The notes beneath the pieces are model-generated. The model worked only from the letters and a program-made list of their open reading frames with translations. It was not told the origin of the DNA and searched no databases. The position numbers and the translations under genes were made by a program. Below, one piece after another: positions 17,985 through 27,119 of a DNA stretch of 64,000 nucleotides. This stretch comes from Gloeotrichia echinulata CP02 (GTDB taxonomy: Bacteria; Cyanobacteriota; Cyanobacteriia; Cyanobacteriales; Nostocaceae): contig CP051187.1 in the NCBI GenBank assembly GCA_038087035.1, positions 5,524,001 through 5,588,000 of the forward strand, in the 5' to 3' direction. Within the stretch, counting starts at the first letter, position 1. Every line of letters starts with the position of its first letter.

Positions 17985-19691
17985 TTAAACTGTAGGTATA
18001 TTCGTATTTGCAGCCTGAGCATCCCTGCGAGCTAATTCCTGGATCACATTGCTAGTCAACGGCACAACATCCGTTAAACTCTTAAAAATAGCAAAATATC
18101 CCTTCTGGTTGTTGCCAAATTTAGATTCAGCGAGAGTATAAATTAACTCGGCAAGCTCTAGTGCAATTCGTGAAAGCTCAGTCTCATCATCTTGAGATAA
18201 ATCAACTTCTGGCTTATTGATTAAAGGTTTATAGCATCTTGATAAAATATATAGAATAAAAAATCTACCATGCTGATAGAACTTTTTGCGACGATTTTCT
18301 GTCTCCGCTTTTTGAGAATTTGTAAAAATCTGATCAAGATATTGAAATATGCGGACGTAGCGACAAAGGATAATCCCTGAAAGCTGCTCACTAAAGAGTG
18401 TCGAATAATGGTACTCGCGCTTATAAAGCTGACTAATCTCTCTCTTAGCTGCAACAATTATTTCAGTATTACCACTAAAACAAGCAAGTGCAATTGCAGC
18501 TTGTTCAATGGTGATAGCATCATGATTATCTGCTGATGGGCGATATTGATAGACAATATTTGATACCATACATTCCTGCCGCAAACGTTCTTGATTAGGA
18601 TCTAAAGCTGCAAAATAAATATCACGTACAGTATTTTGTGTATTTCTTGCTTTAGTAATTTCTACTCCTATTTTATCTGATTTTGTTCCTACTTCGATAA
18701 TTGTTACTAATAATTTTGCATCAGTAGATATTGAGCTATTCGCATTAAATACAGATGCAATAGATCCCACAGTCTGCGCTCCATTAACTATGGAGAAGCC
18801 CTCTAGAGTAAATTTAGTTGATTCCTGATTATGTCCAGATGGCAAACTAATTTTTGTACAAGTAATTGTTAATCCATTATTGAGATAAAAAAGTTCAGAT
18901 GGTTGTTCTTTCACCGTTTCAGCAATTGCTAAGTTAACATCCTGCGTACCCAGGTAATAACGAATATTTTGCTCAAATAATGACTTATTATGCTTTTGAT
19001 ATAAAGAGGCAAGTTCAGAAGCCTTAACTAATCCATAAAAAGCCCTACGCGGCTGATCTAAACAATGCCATTTTTCTAACGTCAAGACGACATCAACAGG
19101 AGCGATCGCTTGTTTTGTTGTTAGCCAAGCGTAAGTCTGGCTAATATTGAGATCACGCCACTCAAAGCGTTCAGCAAACTTATTCAGTTCTTCCTTCAAC
19201 TGATTGAGATCATTAACTACATGAGAGCCAAGGCTTCCACCCAGATACACATTACAGCCAACTATTTTTAGCCTATTTGCGTCTAAAGCATCCTCAACAT
19301 CTTGCTGTAACCGGGAAAAGCCCTCATTAAATTTTTGAAAGCGTCTATCTACCAGATCCCGAATTCCATCACAAAATTTTTTATTATCACCCATGTTTGG
19401 AGCATTCCCCGCCTTAGCCTGCACCAACCACAGGAAGTTTTGAATCCGATCAAAGTAAACTGCGTCAATCCCATTATCATTTTCGCCATTGATAATTGAG
19501 TTAGCGGCTTGAGCAGGAGTAACATCAGCAAGATTGGCGATCGCAAATGCAGCCAAAGAACGGCTCAGACGATTTTTATAATGATCCTCTGGCTTCCAAT
19601 TCCTCGGAAGTTGAGGAATCATAGGAAAATAATCTTGCGTTAGCACCTCAATTATTTGAGTCTTTTGGGCATTGGTATTTGGCTTAGGCAT
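17985..19691 (-). CDS. AIPR-family (abortive phage resistance) protein
   Basis: A 568-aa protein with the AIPR core: AKAGNAPNMGDNKKF-like region near residue 93, then ELFYLNNGLTITCTKI and EGFSIVNGAQTVGSIASVF (about 265-310), and a helical C-terminal part. The AIPR family (Pfam PF10592) is named for abortive infection phage resistance; its mechanism is not established to my knowledge. As first gene of an AIPR-mod-res operon it is probably either an extra effector or a regulator of the type III system. The start ATG 19691 is preceded by a HIP1 site. Confident on family, unsure on function. Confidence 0.85.
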   Translation of the reverse strand: MPKPNTNAQKTQIIEVLTQDYFPMIPQLPRNWKPEDHYKNRLSRSLAAFAIANLADVTPAQAANSIINGENDNGIDAVYFDRIQNFLWLVQAKAGNAPNMGDNKKFCDGIRDLVDRRFQKFNEGFSRLQQDVEDALDANRLKIVGCNVYLGGSLGSHVVNDLNQLKEELNKFAERFEWRDLNISQTYAWLTTKQAIAPVDVVLTLEKWHCLDQPRRAFYGLVKASELASLYQKHNKSLFEQNIRYYLGTQDVNLAIAETVKEQPSELFYLNNGLTITCTKISLPSGHNQESTKFTLEGFSIVNGAQTVGSIASVFNANSSISTDAKLLVTIIEVGTKSDKIGVEITKARNTQNTVRDIYFAALDPNQERLRQECMVSNIVYQYRPSADNHDAITIEQAAIALACFSGNTEIIVAAKREISQLYKREYHYSTLFSEQLSGIILCRYVRIFQYLDQIFTNSQKAETENRRKKFYQHGRFFILYILSRCYKPLINKPEVDLSQDDETELSRIALELAELIYTLAESKFGNNQKGYFAIFKSLTDVVPLTSNVIQELARRDAQAANTNIPTV

Positions 19692-19799
19692 TGAGCGATC
19701 GCTAGTATTTGAATTGTTTTTACAAGCTACTATTACATAACATTATCCCAGTTCTGGGCGGGTTTTCGGGCAAAACTTACGCAGTATTGTACCACATAA

Positions 19800-19824
19800 G
19801 TAGGGTGGGCAATGCCCACCCTAC
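19800..19824. repeat. Short perfect palindrome (GTAGGGTGGGC type)
   Basis: GTAGGGTGGGC and GCCCACCCTAC surround a short centre, giving a strong hairpin. Similar hairpins occur at 24281-24303 (TAGGGTGGGA...CCCACCCTA) and, more loosely, around 9590-9645. It sits upstream of the AIPR gene and downstream of the 124-aa hypothetical gene. It could act as a bidirectional terminator, but no T-run follows. Confidence 0.6.
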
Positions 19825-19885
19825 GGATGTTTCAAAAATCAAATAATAATCCTATATTGTCCAATGCCAAATCCTATGATAAATA

Positions 19886-20260
19886 TTAACCAAACCAGTG
19901 AGACGGTTCTAAACCAGGTTGAACTTTTTCAGAAAGCTGATGGCTAATCCAATCTGATTTCTGTTGAAAGATAGAGTAAATTCCTTGGTGAATCAAATTT
20001 TGTACGTATAGTTGCTGTTCTAACGGACTACGGGGTAATTTGTTGAGCAAGAACTCTTGATCGGTATGGGAGAGCAGAATTTTTCCCTCAAACTTTGTGT
20101 AGTCAAGACAAGGAATACGGTAGAGAACAAAAGCTATTAGTTGTTGGCGTAAGTCAGGAATCGCAAAGGCTTGTTGATAAGGATGGTATGGATAGGTATC
20201 TAAAACACTTTCAATCTCTCCTAGCACTGATTGATGTGTTAATTTGACTACGGTTTTCAT
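19886..20260 (-). CDS. Conserved-looking hypothetical protein, 124 aa
   Basis: A soluble 124-aa protein (MKTVVKLTHQSVLGEIESVL... ending EPSHWFG) that I do not firmly recognise. It has an alpha-helical pattern with a central RQQLIAFVLYRIPCLDY stretch, faintly like the helical ComFB-type proteins of cyanobacteria (VxAYALNRLPxLY), but this is too weak to name. It has no membrane segment or metal motif. AAAAAGGAG lies about 10 nt before the ATG, supporting expression. It is isolated between the defence operon and a 600-bp non-coding stretch. Confidence 0.65.
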   Translation of the reverse strand: MKTVVKLTHQSVLGEIESVLDTYPYHPYQQAFAIPDLRQQLIAFVLYRIPCLDYTKFEGKILLSHTDQEFLLNKLPRSPLEQQLYVQNLIHQGIYSIFQQKSDWISHQLSEKVQPGLEPSHWFG

Positions 20261-20859
20261 TGGTTTTTATCTCCTTTTTTATCTGGGCAAAGATGCCAAA
20301 GTGCAATTTTGTTATCACAGGAGGACTGAATAGACTGGCCAATTAGGGAAAATCGATCTCTATATCAATTATTTACGATTTCTAATTTATTGCCAGCAAA
20401 CTACACAAAACGCATCATAATCTATTGGGGATCAATTGTAAGACTAGATAATTAAAATTGATTATTGTCCACTATTTAGTCAAGATTAACTAGCTGTGTA
20501 AGTTACATTACTTACTAAATTACTGCTGATTGTGGCTATTTTGATTTGATGTTAAATATATGTAATTTAGAAAACAAACAATTGATACGTTAATGGAAGA
20601 AGTTACAACAAAAATAACTTATTATAGTAAGTAATCACTTGATGTGATTCCCGGCTTGCCCAGAAGGGATTAGCGATGAGTATTTTGGACTCAGCGCTTG
20701 GGCTAAAGCATCAAGCACCTTTTCAAGTCAGCTATTCACGAGAAAATCCCAATCCCCAATCGCCAATCTCAATGTGACTCGTACAAAGGACTACTAATGA
20801 GTGCTGAAAGCTAATAGTAGAATAGGGTACAGGAACCAGCAAGCAAGGGAGGAAGGACA
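20261..20859. other. AT-rich intergenic region without a clear gene
   Basis: About 600 bp between two divergent genes. It is AT-rich to about 20640. A 33-codon open frame at 20676-20777 was noted and not accepted. A short STRR-like AATCCCCAATCGCCAAT block lies near 20750-20770. GGGAGGAAGG at 20848-20857 is the ribosome binding site of the next gene and decides its TTG start. No RNA gene was recognised. Confidence 0.5.
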
Positions 20860-21705
20860 TTGGATGAACTGAGGGCGGCTTTAGAGTTAGCAACGGAGGA
20901 AGAATTGCAGGATTTAACGGCAATTCTTTTTAGTCGTAAATTTAATCCCCTAGACTATGTTCGCACGCCTGAACCCATTGAGGTACAGAGCCAAGACCGT
21001 AAAGCTTGGTTAGACGCCCTAGAAAATCGCTTTCGTTTTTTGGCAGCAGATGGGATGACGGTATTGCAAAGACGTACCAATAAGGTAACTTACCGACAGG
21101 CGCTTATTCAAGTATGTAGGTATTTAAAAATACCTTATTCTCAGGAACTCGCAACCGTTGATTTAGAAGCAGAAGTATTTTTACATCTATTAGGGAAGGT
21201 GTGGAAAAAATTACCAGAACCGGAACAGCAAAAACTGACTGTGCGGGTGCAGCGTCACCTGAGCAAATCAGAACTACGGGAACCCCTACCAATTTTATTA
21301 CAAAGTGACCCATTAGGGTTGATTTTTAAAGGCGGTAGTGCTTTGGCGGTGACATCTGTTATCGCTCCGGTAGTCCTCAAACAAATCGCCCGTCAATTTG
21401 CGTTGCATTTTGCTACCTATCAAGTAGCGAAACAAGCAGCAATTAAAGGCACAGAGGCTGCTACAACACAGTTTCAAAGCTATGTAACACTGCAAATGGC
21501 GCGGCGGGGTATGACGATGAGTGCGGCTCGTTATGGGGCTGTTCGCAGTATCTTTGCTGTGATTGGACCGATGATGTGGGCTTGGTTTTTTGCGGATTTG
21601 GGATGGAGAGCGATCGCCACTAACTACGGTAGAATCATCCCCACCATTTTCGCTTTAGCTCAAATCCGTCTCACCCATGCTGAAGAATTGTGGGAGCCAG
21701 CTTGA
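20860..21705 (+). CDS. YaaW-like (UPF0174) protein
   Basis: A 281-aa protein whose order resembles the E. coli YaaW/UPF0174 family: an N-terminal helical part (LATEEELQDLTAILF), a middle with VTYRQALIQVCRYLKIPY and VFLHLLGKVWKKLPEPEQQKL, then a Gly/Ala-rich, partly hydrophobic C-terminal half that could contact membrane. Function is unknown. The start is TTG, supported by a strong GGGAGGAAGG a few bases upstream. Its stop overlaps the next gene start (TTGA), so the two are translationally coupled, hinting at a shared envelope-related role. Family assignment is from memory of pattern, not a search. Confidence 0.6.
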   Translation: MDELRAALELATEEELQDLTAILFSRKFNPLDYVRTPEPIEVQSQDRKAWLDALENRFRFLAADGMTVLQRRTNKVTYRQALIQVCRYLKIPYSQELATVDLEAEVFLHLLGKVWKKLPEPEQQKLTVRVQRHLSKSELREPLPILLQSDPLGLIFKGGSALAVTSVIAPVVLKQIARQFALHFATYQVAKQAAIKGTEAATTQFQSYVTLQMARRGMTMSAARYGAVRSIFAVIGPMMWAWFFADLGWRAIATNYGRIIPTIFALAQIRLTHAEELWEPA

Positions 21706-23015
21706 ACAAGGCTTTTTACCATCCTCACCCTAGTTTGCAACCCGCTTGGAATTCGGCTCAATTGGGACTACTTTTCTTCCCATTGAGTCCATTTTTGGGG
21801 GCTGTGGGGATAATTTTGGCATCATTGCTAACCTGGTTGCAACAATACCGCACCATTATTCGCCGTCCCCTCAATTGGGGATTTGCACTTTTGAGTGTAT
21901 TGCTGATCATTACCGCTGGTTTAGCTGATGACAAAACATCGGCTCTTCTGGGACTGTTTAATTTAATCCCGTTTTTTTTAATTTTCGCAGGACTCAGCGG
22001 TCTAATTCAGACAATCGCCCAATTAAGACAAATCGCCTGGATATTGCTCATCGGTTCGGTGCCATTAGTAATTATGGGCTTTGGGCAGTTTTTTTTGGGC
22101 TGGAATCTGAACTTCAAGTTTTTGTGGATTGTATTGGAATGGACTCTAGCACCTGGGGGCGAACCACCAGGGCGTATGGCTTCCATCCTCATGCACGCTA
22201 ACACTTTAGCCGCTTATTTGGTGATAATTTTCATCCTGGGGTTAGGGTTGTGGTTAGAAAACTTTCAGCAACTGAGGGTCAAAAGTCAACAGTTAACCCA
22301 TCCCCCCCTGCTTTTCCTGACAGCAGCGACAATTACCAATTTCATCGCTTTGATTTTGACCAACTCACGCAATGGGTGGGCGATCGCAATTTGTGCGTGT
22401 TTAGCTTATGCACTCTACCAAGGTTGGCGGATTCTGGTGGGTGGTGTCACCGCTGTGATCGCTAGCTTTTTGTTAGCAGCTTTTGCGCCCTCACCGGTCG
22501 CTGGGTTGTTTCGGCGGTTCGTTCCGGCTTTCTTTTGGGCGCGGTTAAACGATGATCTGTATCCTGACAGACCAATTGCTTTAATGCGAAAAACTCAGTG
22601 GGAATTTGCTTGGTCTTTAACTCAGCAGCACCCCTGGAATGGCTGGGGATTACGCAGTTTCTCTGCACTTTATCAAGTTCACACCCAGCTGAGTTTGGGT
22701 CATCCCCACAACTTTTTTTTGATGCTAGCTGCTGAAACTGGTTTGCCAAGTACTCTGTTATTTTGTGGGTTAATTGGTTGGATTTTGTTTGCAGGTCTAC
22801 AACTTTTGCGCCGTTCAAACTATATAGATCCAGAAGATAAGTTGATATTTTTTAGTTATCTTCTCGTCTTGTTTGGCTGGGTGCTATTCAATACCGTAGA
22901 CGTAACCCTATACGATTTCCGGTTGAATACGCTTTCGTGGTTGCTATTATCTGCCGCTTGTGGAGTCGTGTACCGCTATAACCGAGAAGATAGGCTTAAT
23001 GCTAATCAGAATTAG
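21702..23015 (+). CDS. O-antigen ligase/polymerase-like polytopic membrane protein (Wzy_C)
   Basis: A 437-aa protein with roughly ten hydrophobic helices. A periplasmic-loop pattern follows: LTNSRNGWAIA, then WGLRSFSALYQVHT and LGHPHNFFLMLAAETGLPS, the H-x-x-N..E-x-G signature of the O-antigen ligase superfamily (which in cyanobacteria also includes IctB-like proteins). It probably handles polyprenyl-linked glycans; the substrate is unknown. I choose TTG 21702, which has GGGAG 5 nt upstream and overlaps the previous stop as TTGA; GTG 21690 is an alternative. The phrase LRVKSQQLTH is encoded by an STRR-like sequence (GTCAAAAGTCAACAG, about 22278). Confidence 0.75.
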   Translation: MNKAFYHPHPSLQPAWNSAQLGLLFFPLSPFLGAVGIILASLLTWLQQYRTIIRRPLNWGFALLSVLLIITAGLADDKTSALLGLFNLIPFFLIFAGLSGLIQTIAQLRQIAWILLIGSVPLVIMGFGQFFLGWNLNFKFLWIVLEWTLAPGGEPPGRMASILMHANTLAAYLVIIFILGLGLWLENFQQLRVKSQQLTHPPLLFLTAATITNFIALILTNSRNGWAIAICACLAYALYQGWRILVGGVTAVIASFLLAAFAPSPVAGLFRRFVPAFFWARLNDDLYPDRPIALMRKTQWEFAWSLTQQHPWNGWGLRSFSALYQVHTQLSLGHPHNFFLMLAAETGLPSTLLFCGLIGWILFAGLQLLRRSNYIDPEDKLIFFSYLLVLFGWVLFNTVDVTLYDFRLNTLSWLLLSAACGVVYRYNREDRLNANQN

Positions 23016-23219
23016 CGACTCAGGCAATGTTAGCATCCACGAAATTTCAAAAAACCCCAGCTTTTTTCCGTGTATATACTAAGGTCATTCGCATGACTAA
23101 GTTAATAAGATTACTATATTCACGTCTGTGACTGTGAGTGTGGCTAATCGCAAATTAGTCACTGTTGCTGATTGTTGGGAAGGTGTATGGATACTCCTTA
23201 AGGGGTTTTCATGCATTAC

Positions 23220-23250
23220 GGGCATCTCTTGTAGATGCCCTTTTATTTTG
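23220..23250 (+). terminator. Rho-independent terminator
   Basis: GGGCATCT and AGATGCCC (23220-23240) form an 8-bp perfect stem with a 5-nt loop, directly followed by TTTTATTTTG. It lies about 200 bp after the O-antigen-ligase-like gene, so it may end that transcript or a short transcript starting in the gap. Confidence 0.75.
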
Positions 23251-23305
23251 GATCATTTTTTGCAAGTTAAGCAATTAAAAAAATATTGCCAACACATCAA
23301 TAATT

Positions 23306-23579
23306 GTAGGGGCGCAAGGCCTTGCGCCCCTACCCAATCTATTTTTCAAATTCATATATTTTTTTTATGAAATTATTGTCATCATGCTTCGCATTTGTAG
23401 TATCATCATTAGGTTATCCCACGGGAAAATAAGGGTTTTTGGCGTTATTCGATGATCTTCGGGGGCGCAAGGCCTAGTCCCGCGATTTCAAACTATTTGT
23501 TTAGCCGGATAAATTTTTAGATCCCCCTAAATCCACACGATATGATACCAGCTTCCGGGGCACGGCATTGCCGTGCCCC
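23306..23579. repeat. Three dispersed palindromic repeats in the 23.0-23.7 kb gap
   Basis: The 733-bp gap before ycf51 holds repeat DNA. At 23306-23333 there is a 28-bp perfect palindrome built on GGCGCAAGGCCTTGCGCC. A damaged copy (GGGGGCGCAAGGCCTAG) lies near 23460. A different palindrome, GGGGCACGGC-ATT-GCCGTGCCCC, lies at 23557-23579. The remaining sequence has no convincing gene; an 80-codon frame across the terminator was rejected. Confidence 0.75.
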
Positions 23580-23748
23580 TACGCTAAATCTACATGTGTC
23601 AGCGTTTTAGTGGTATTGTATAAGACTTTGAAAACACGCCCTAGATCCCCTACAATCGTCCTCACATAGCCGATAAAATTGGTGTCAGCGCTCGGTAGAA
23701 TGAGTCTATCGATAACTGAAAAAAAAGACGCCTTAGTAGTCAACTTTT

Positions 23749-24270
23749 ATGCTCACAACAGCTGATTTTCTGCAGTATACCCAATGGTCGGGAATAGCTA
23801 CGTTAGTATTCGCCGGACTCACGGTTTTGGGTTTAATTTTCAAATGGGGTATCCGCTTTCGGCTGGTGGGTACAACTGGCTTTATGCTGGTGGTGACGGC
23901 TGGTTTATTTGCACTGTCGATAGTGCCTTTGAGTCGCACTGTGATTCCTGGTGCTACTAAGTTTACTCTGGTTTATGACAATGGTTCGACGCAAGCGGTG
24001 ATTGCTACCTCACCGCAAATTACTCCTACACAATTAGAAGCAACTTTACGACAAGCGGCTAGTAATCTGTATTCCTATGGTCGCTTAGGTTCACGTGAAG
24101 AAAACCAATTGACGGTTCGCGCCCGTACTATTATTCACCCAGAACCTGGGGTTTCTGTACCATTATACTTGGGTAAGCTCAAGCGATCGCTCGCGACTCG
24201 TGAAGATTCTCAAATGGCGGTGGAAATTTACCCAGAAAAATTCGCTCAATTACCAAAACCTACGGCTTAA
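23749..24270 (+). CDS. ycf51: Ycf51 family protein
   Basis: A 173-aa protein starting MLTTADFLQYTQWSGIATL, with two hydrophobic helices (about 16-34 and 41-60) followed by a soluble domain (VIPGATKFTLVYDNGSTQ... LTVRARTIIHPEPGV...SVPLYLGKL). This pattern matches the Ycf51 proteins of cyanobacteria and some algal plastids, whose role is unknown. It is probably in thylakoid or plasma membrane with a soluble C-terminal domain. It stands alone after a repeat-rich gap and is convergent with the acyl-ligase gene. Confidence 0.85.
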   Translation: MLTTADFLQYTQWSGIATLVFAGLTVLGLIFKWGIRFRLVGTTGFMLVVTAGLFALSIVPLSRTVIPGATKFTLVYDNGSTQAVIATSPQITPTQLEATLRQAASNLYSYGRLGSREENQLTVRARTIIHPEPGVSVPLYLGKLKRSLATREDSQMAVEIYPEKFAQLPKPTA

Positions 24271-24312
24271 TAGTTAATAGTAGGGTGGGAAATGCCCACC
24301 CTAGGTGTGATG

Positions 24313-25890
24313 TCAACCTTCCAAAAGCTTCATCAGAGTGGGGTAATCAATTTTCGCATTATGCCGTTTATCTACAGGCAAATGCCGACAGACCTTAACG
24401 GTTTTAATATGCATATTTGCGGCATATTGTTCCAGCTTTTTCCAGTTTACCTCAAAAGCTCTTTTTTTGTCTAATTCCACTAGCAAAATTCGGTTTCTCT
24501 GATGGAGAACAACCGCACTACGACGAATACCTGGATAATTTTGTAATATGCCTTCAACCTCTAAGGGATATAAAGTACCATCTACATCTTTTATACATCC
24601 TAAGCAGCGACCTAAAAGCCACAACTGACCTTGTGTATCAATGTATCCAGCATCCCCGGTTCTGTGCCACGGAGTACCATTTACAGTAAACTTTGTTTGG
24701 TCATTACCATGTCCGTATAAATATCCTGGTAAAACATGGTTCCCACTAACAACGATTTCACCAGGATTTTCTGCAGGTAGGCAAGCAGCATCAAATTCTA
24801 GGCTAGTATAAGAAGTAATAGGTTTACCCCAAGAAGAACTAATTATTTTTAGTTGAATTGCAGATACAGGTTTTCCTACTAATAAACCCCGTCCTGCTAG
24901 GGTTGCAGCAATATCTGCTGGTGGGATATTCTGGTAAGAAATATGGGCAATGGGTTCTGCTTCGGTGGAACCATAGACGATCTCAATCTCAGCGTTGGGG
25001 GCAATCTGCTGTAATGTTGATAGTATTCTCGGCATTACAGGGGCGCCACCAATAAAGATTTTTTCCAGGCTAGGTAAAGTTAAACCCTGTTCTTGACAAT
25101 ATTCTGCCAATACAGACAAAAATCCAGGAGATGCTACAGTCCGAGAAGGTTTGTGAGTTAAGATTTGGGCGATCGCAGGTTTTACAGATGTTTTTCCTGG
25201 TGTTCGTAAATCTACATTGGGAATTAAGGTAGTTAAACCAGCTGCTAAATTGGCAAAGACAAAAATTGGTAAAGTTGCTAGGTCTATATCTTTGGCTTTC
25301 AGTTGGAGAGTCTGTGATAAAACTTGGTATTGGGCTAACAAAAACCCGTGAGTACGTAGTGCGGCTTTGGGTTGGGCTGTGCTACCGCTAGTAAATGTGA
25401 TTAAAGCTGGAGTATCTGGTTGACAGGGGACAATTTCCGAGTCAGGTTCTAGTTTTTTGGCAATTTTCCAAGATATTGCACCCGGTAGAGGAAAACCAAT
25501 AACAAACTTTAAGGGGATATGACGTAAAGCAGGCGATCGCAACCGCAATAGGTGTGCTTTATCACTAGCAATCAGTGCTTGTGGCTGGTATAAACTACAG
25601 CAATACTCGATGTGTTTTTTACCTGCACTAGGGTCTAAAAACATGGCTATTAGCCCTAAGCGAAATAATGCTAGTAAAGTAATATACAGTTCTGCTGACA
25701 TGGGGTAGAAAATCAGTACAGCATCACCCTTTTGCAAACCATTTTGACGCAATAGGGTGGAAACCTTGGCGGCTGATTTTTCCAATTCAGCAAAGGTAGT
25801 AGTACGACTCAGCCCTTTATGGGTATCAATAATGGCTGGTACTTGGGGATAAGCATCTGCCACATTATTGAGGATATTGACTATATTCAT
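24313..25890 (-). CDS. AMP-dependent acyl synthetase/ligase
   Basis: A 525-aa ANL-superfamily enzyme. The P-loop-like A3 motif TFTSGSTAQPKA is at residues 165-176; A5 is VYGSTEAEP; A7/A8 is WHRTGDAGYIDTQGQLWLLG; and the C-terminal catalytic Lys is in NAKIDYPTL. It adenylates a carboxylic acid and passes the acyl group to CoA, a carrier or an amine; the substrate cannot be read from the sequence. It is the last gene of a minus-strand run that includes GNAT, DUF3419, dikinase-like and UbiA-like genes, so its acyl product probably feeds that pathway. An OleC-like or fatty-acyl ligase is the closest general type. Confidence 0.85.
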   Translation of the reverse strand: MNIVNILNNVADAYPQVPAIIDTHKGLSRTTTFAELEKSAAKVSTLLRQNGLQKGDAVLIFYPMSAELYITLLALFRLGLIAMFLDPSAGKKHIEYCCSLYQPQALIASDKAHLLRLRSPALRHIPLKFVIGFPLPGAISWKIAKKLEPDSEIVPCQPDTPALITFTSGSTAQPKAALRTHGFLLAQYQVLSQTLQLKAKDIDLATLPIFVFANLAAGLTTLIPNVDLRTPGKTSVKPAIAQILTHKPSRTVASPGFLSVLAEYCQEQGLTLPSLEKIFIGGAPVMPRILSTLQQIAPNAEIEIVYGSTEAEPIAHISYQNIPPADIAATLAGRGLLVGKPVSAIQLKIISSSWGKPITSYTSLEFDAACLPAENPGEIVVSGNHVLPGYLYGHGNDQTKFTVNGTPWHRTGDAGYIDTQGQLWLLGRCLGCIKDVDGTLYPLEVEGILQNYPGIRRSAVVLHQRNRILLVELDKKRAFEVNWKKLEQYAANMHIKTVKVCRHLPVDKRHNAKIDYPTLMKLLEG

Positions 25891-25907
25891 AAGTAGCCAT
25901 CATCAAC

Positions 25908-25979
25908 TTGTCATTTGTCATTTGTCATTTGTCATTTGTTATTTGTTATTTGTCATTTGTCATTTGTCATTTGTTATTT
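25908..25979. repeat. STRR array, heptamer TCATTTG
   Basis: About ten tandem copies of TCATTTG with TTATTTG variants fill the 92-bp space between the acyl ligase and GNAT genes. This is the short tandemly repeated repetitive type known from heterocystous cyanobacteria. It begins within 20 bp of the ligase start codon, so the ligase ribosome binding site is nearly all that separates gene and repeat. Confidence 0.9.
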
Positions 25980-25982
25980 TAT

Positions 25983-26996
25983 TCACAATTCTTTTGCAAA
26001 AAGACGATACCGCCTTATTGTTTGAGCATAGCGTTTACTTAAATTTATTGAAGGATTATTATCATGCATCAATGCGTGAATAGCTTGGGAATAACCTAGC
26101 TGGACAGCTATTTGCTGACATTTTGCTACTAGTAAATTGCCTAAACCTGCATAGATACGATTGGGGATTATAGCGACAGTTTTAATGATGATAGTATTGA
26201 TATTTTCTCCTCGTATTTTTTGCAGAAAGTCAGGTATAGCAAATATAAAACCGACAGGATTATCGTTATGTTCGGCGATTAAGACTAATTCCGGTTGGAC
26301 GTAGGGTAATAAAGAAAGGTATCGAGTAATAAATTCTGTTTCACTAATGGATGTGAACAAGAAATTATGGCGAAAGCTTTGAATGGCGACATCATAAATC
26401 TTGTGTAATTCTAACTCAAAACTTTGTAAATTTGCCGAACGAATTGATACACCAATTTTATTTAAACGCTGACTAACTTTGTGCAAACGATCATCTGTTT
26501 GGGATAAATTAGTATTCAAAGCGGAAGTGTAATTTGCCAGGATTTTAAAGTTGCGATCGCCAAAATGTTGCGGCCAATCATCGGGATTATCTGGTTCCAA
26601 GAAAAAAACCGGGTGTTTACCCCTTTCTACCAACAAGCGGTAACTGTTCCAAGTATTACCATCCATCGGTACAATAGCCAAGGTGCAGCCTGAAGCCTTT
26701 AATTGAGTGCAAGCAGCATCCAATAGATCAGCTGCTGCTTCTGCATCGGTAACAGCATAATGTCCGATTAAACCCACTTGGTGGTCTGGTAATGATGGGG
26801 TTTTCTCCCACCACAAAGAACAACGTCCCACCACATCGCTGTTATCTCTGACTAACAGATAATGGAGGTTAGGACGGTGAATATTTATATCTTTAAAATC
26901 AAGGTTTTGTATGCTAAAAGACCATTGTTTTTGTTTTTGTAAAAATTTAGCATATTGCTGCTGTTCGAGAGTATTAACAGTAATTAATTTTTGCAT
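25983..26996 (-). CDS. GNAT-like N-acyltransferase, double-domain length
   Basis: A 337-aa protein, twice the size of a single GNAT fold. The C-terminal half has the acyl-CoA-binding pattern ELVLIAEHNDNPVGFIFA... IIIKTVAIIPNRIYAGLGNLLV (strand beta4 and the R-x-x-G-x-G/A loop, here RIYAGLG), then HALMHDNNPSINLSKRYA. The N-terminal half (HYLLVRDNSDVVGRCSLWWE... IGHYAVTDAEAAADLL... YRLLVERGKHPV) looks like a second, degenerate GNAT. Family function is acyl transfer from CoA to an amine; the substrate is unknown. Located between the acyl ligase and DUF3419 genes, it could use the acyl donor made by the ligase. Confidence 0.78.
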   Translation of the reverse strand: MQKLITVNTLEQQQYAKFLQKQKQWSFSIQNLDFKDINIHRPNLHYLLVRDNSDVVGRCSLWWEKTPSLPDHQVGLIGHYAVTDAEAAADLLDAACTQLKASGCTLAIVPMDGNTWNSYRLLVERGKHPVFFLEPDNPDDWPQHFGDRNFKILANYTSALNTNLSQTDDRLHKVSQRLNKIGVSIRSANLQSFELELHKIYDVAIQSFRHNFLFTSISETEFITRYLSLLPYVQPELVLIAEHNDNPVGFIFAIPDFLQKIRGENINTIIIKTVAIIPNRIYAGLGNLLVAKCQQIAVQLGYSQAIHALMHDNNPSINLSKRYAQTIRRYRLFAKEL

Positions 26997-27100
26997 TTGT
27001 CATTGGTCATTTTTGATTTTTCATTTGTCATTGTAGGGGCGCAAGGCCTTGCGCCCTTACCGCGTGGTCTATTTACAGCAAGATGCTGTAAAAATTATGA
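26997..27100. repeat. STRR fragment plus family A palindrome (reverse orientation)
   Basis: Copies of TCATTTG-like heptamers (26997-27032) lead into a near-perfect palindrome (27033-27060, GGGCGCAAGGCCTTGCGCCC core). This is followed by GCGTGGTCTATTTACAGCA, the reversed left arm of family A. It fills the junction between the GNAT and DUF3419 genes. Confidence 0.75.
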
Positions 27101-27119
27101 ATATAAATAAAATTCAGAA

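Noticed and set aside
20676..20777. 33-codon open frame MSILDSALGLKHQAPFQVSY...
   Set aside because: A weak AAGGGA lies upstream, but the end is STRR-like DNA and no conservation can be judged; too short to support.
23128..23370. 80-codon open frame after the O-antigen-ligase-like gene
   Set aside because: It runs through a strong terminator hairpin and a 28-bp palindromic repeat and has no family resemblance.
25868..26083. 71-aa frame ICHLSFVICYLLFV...
   Set aside because: Translation of the TCATTTG array plus the antisense end of the GNAT gene.
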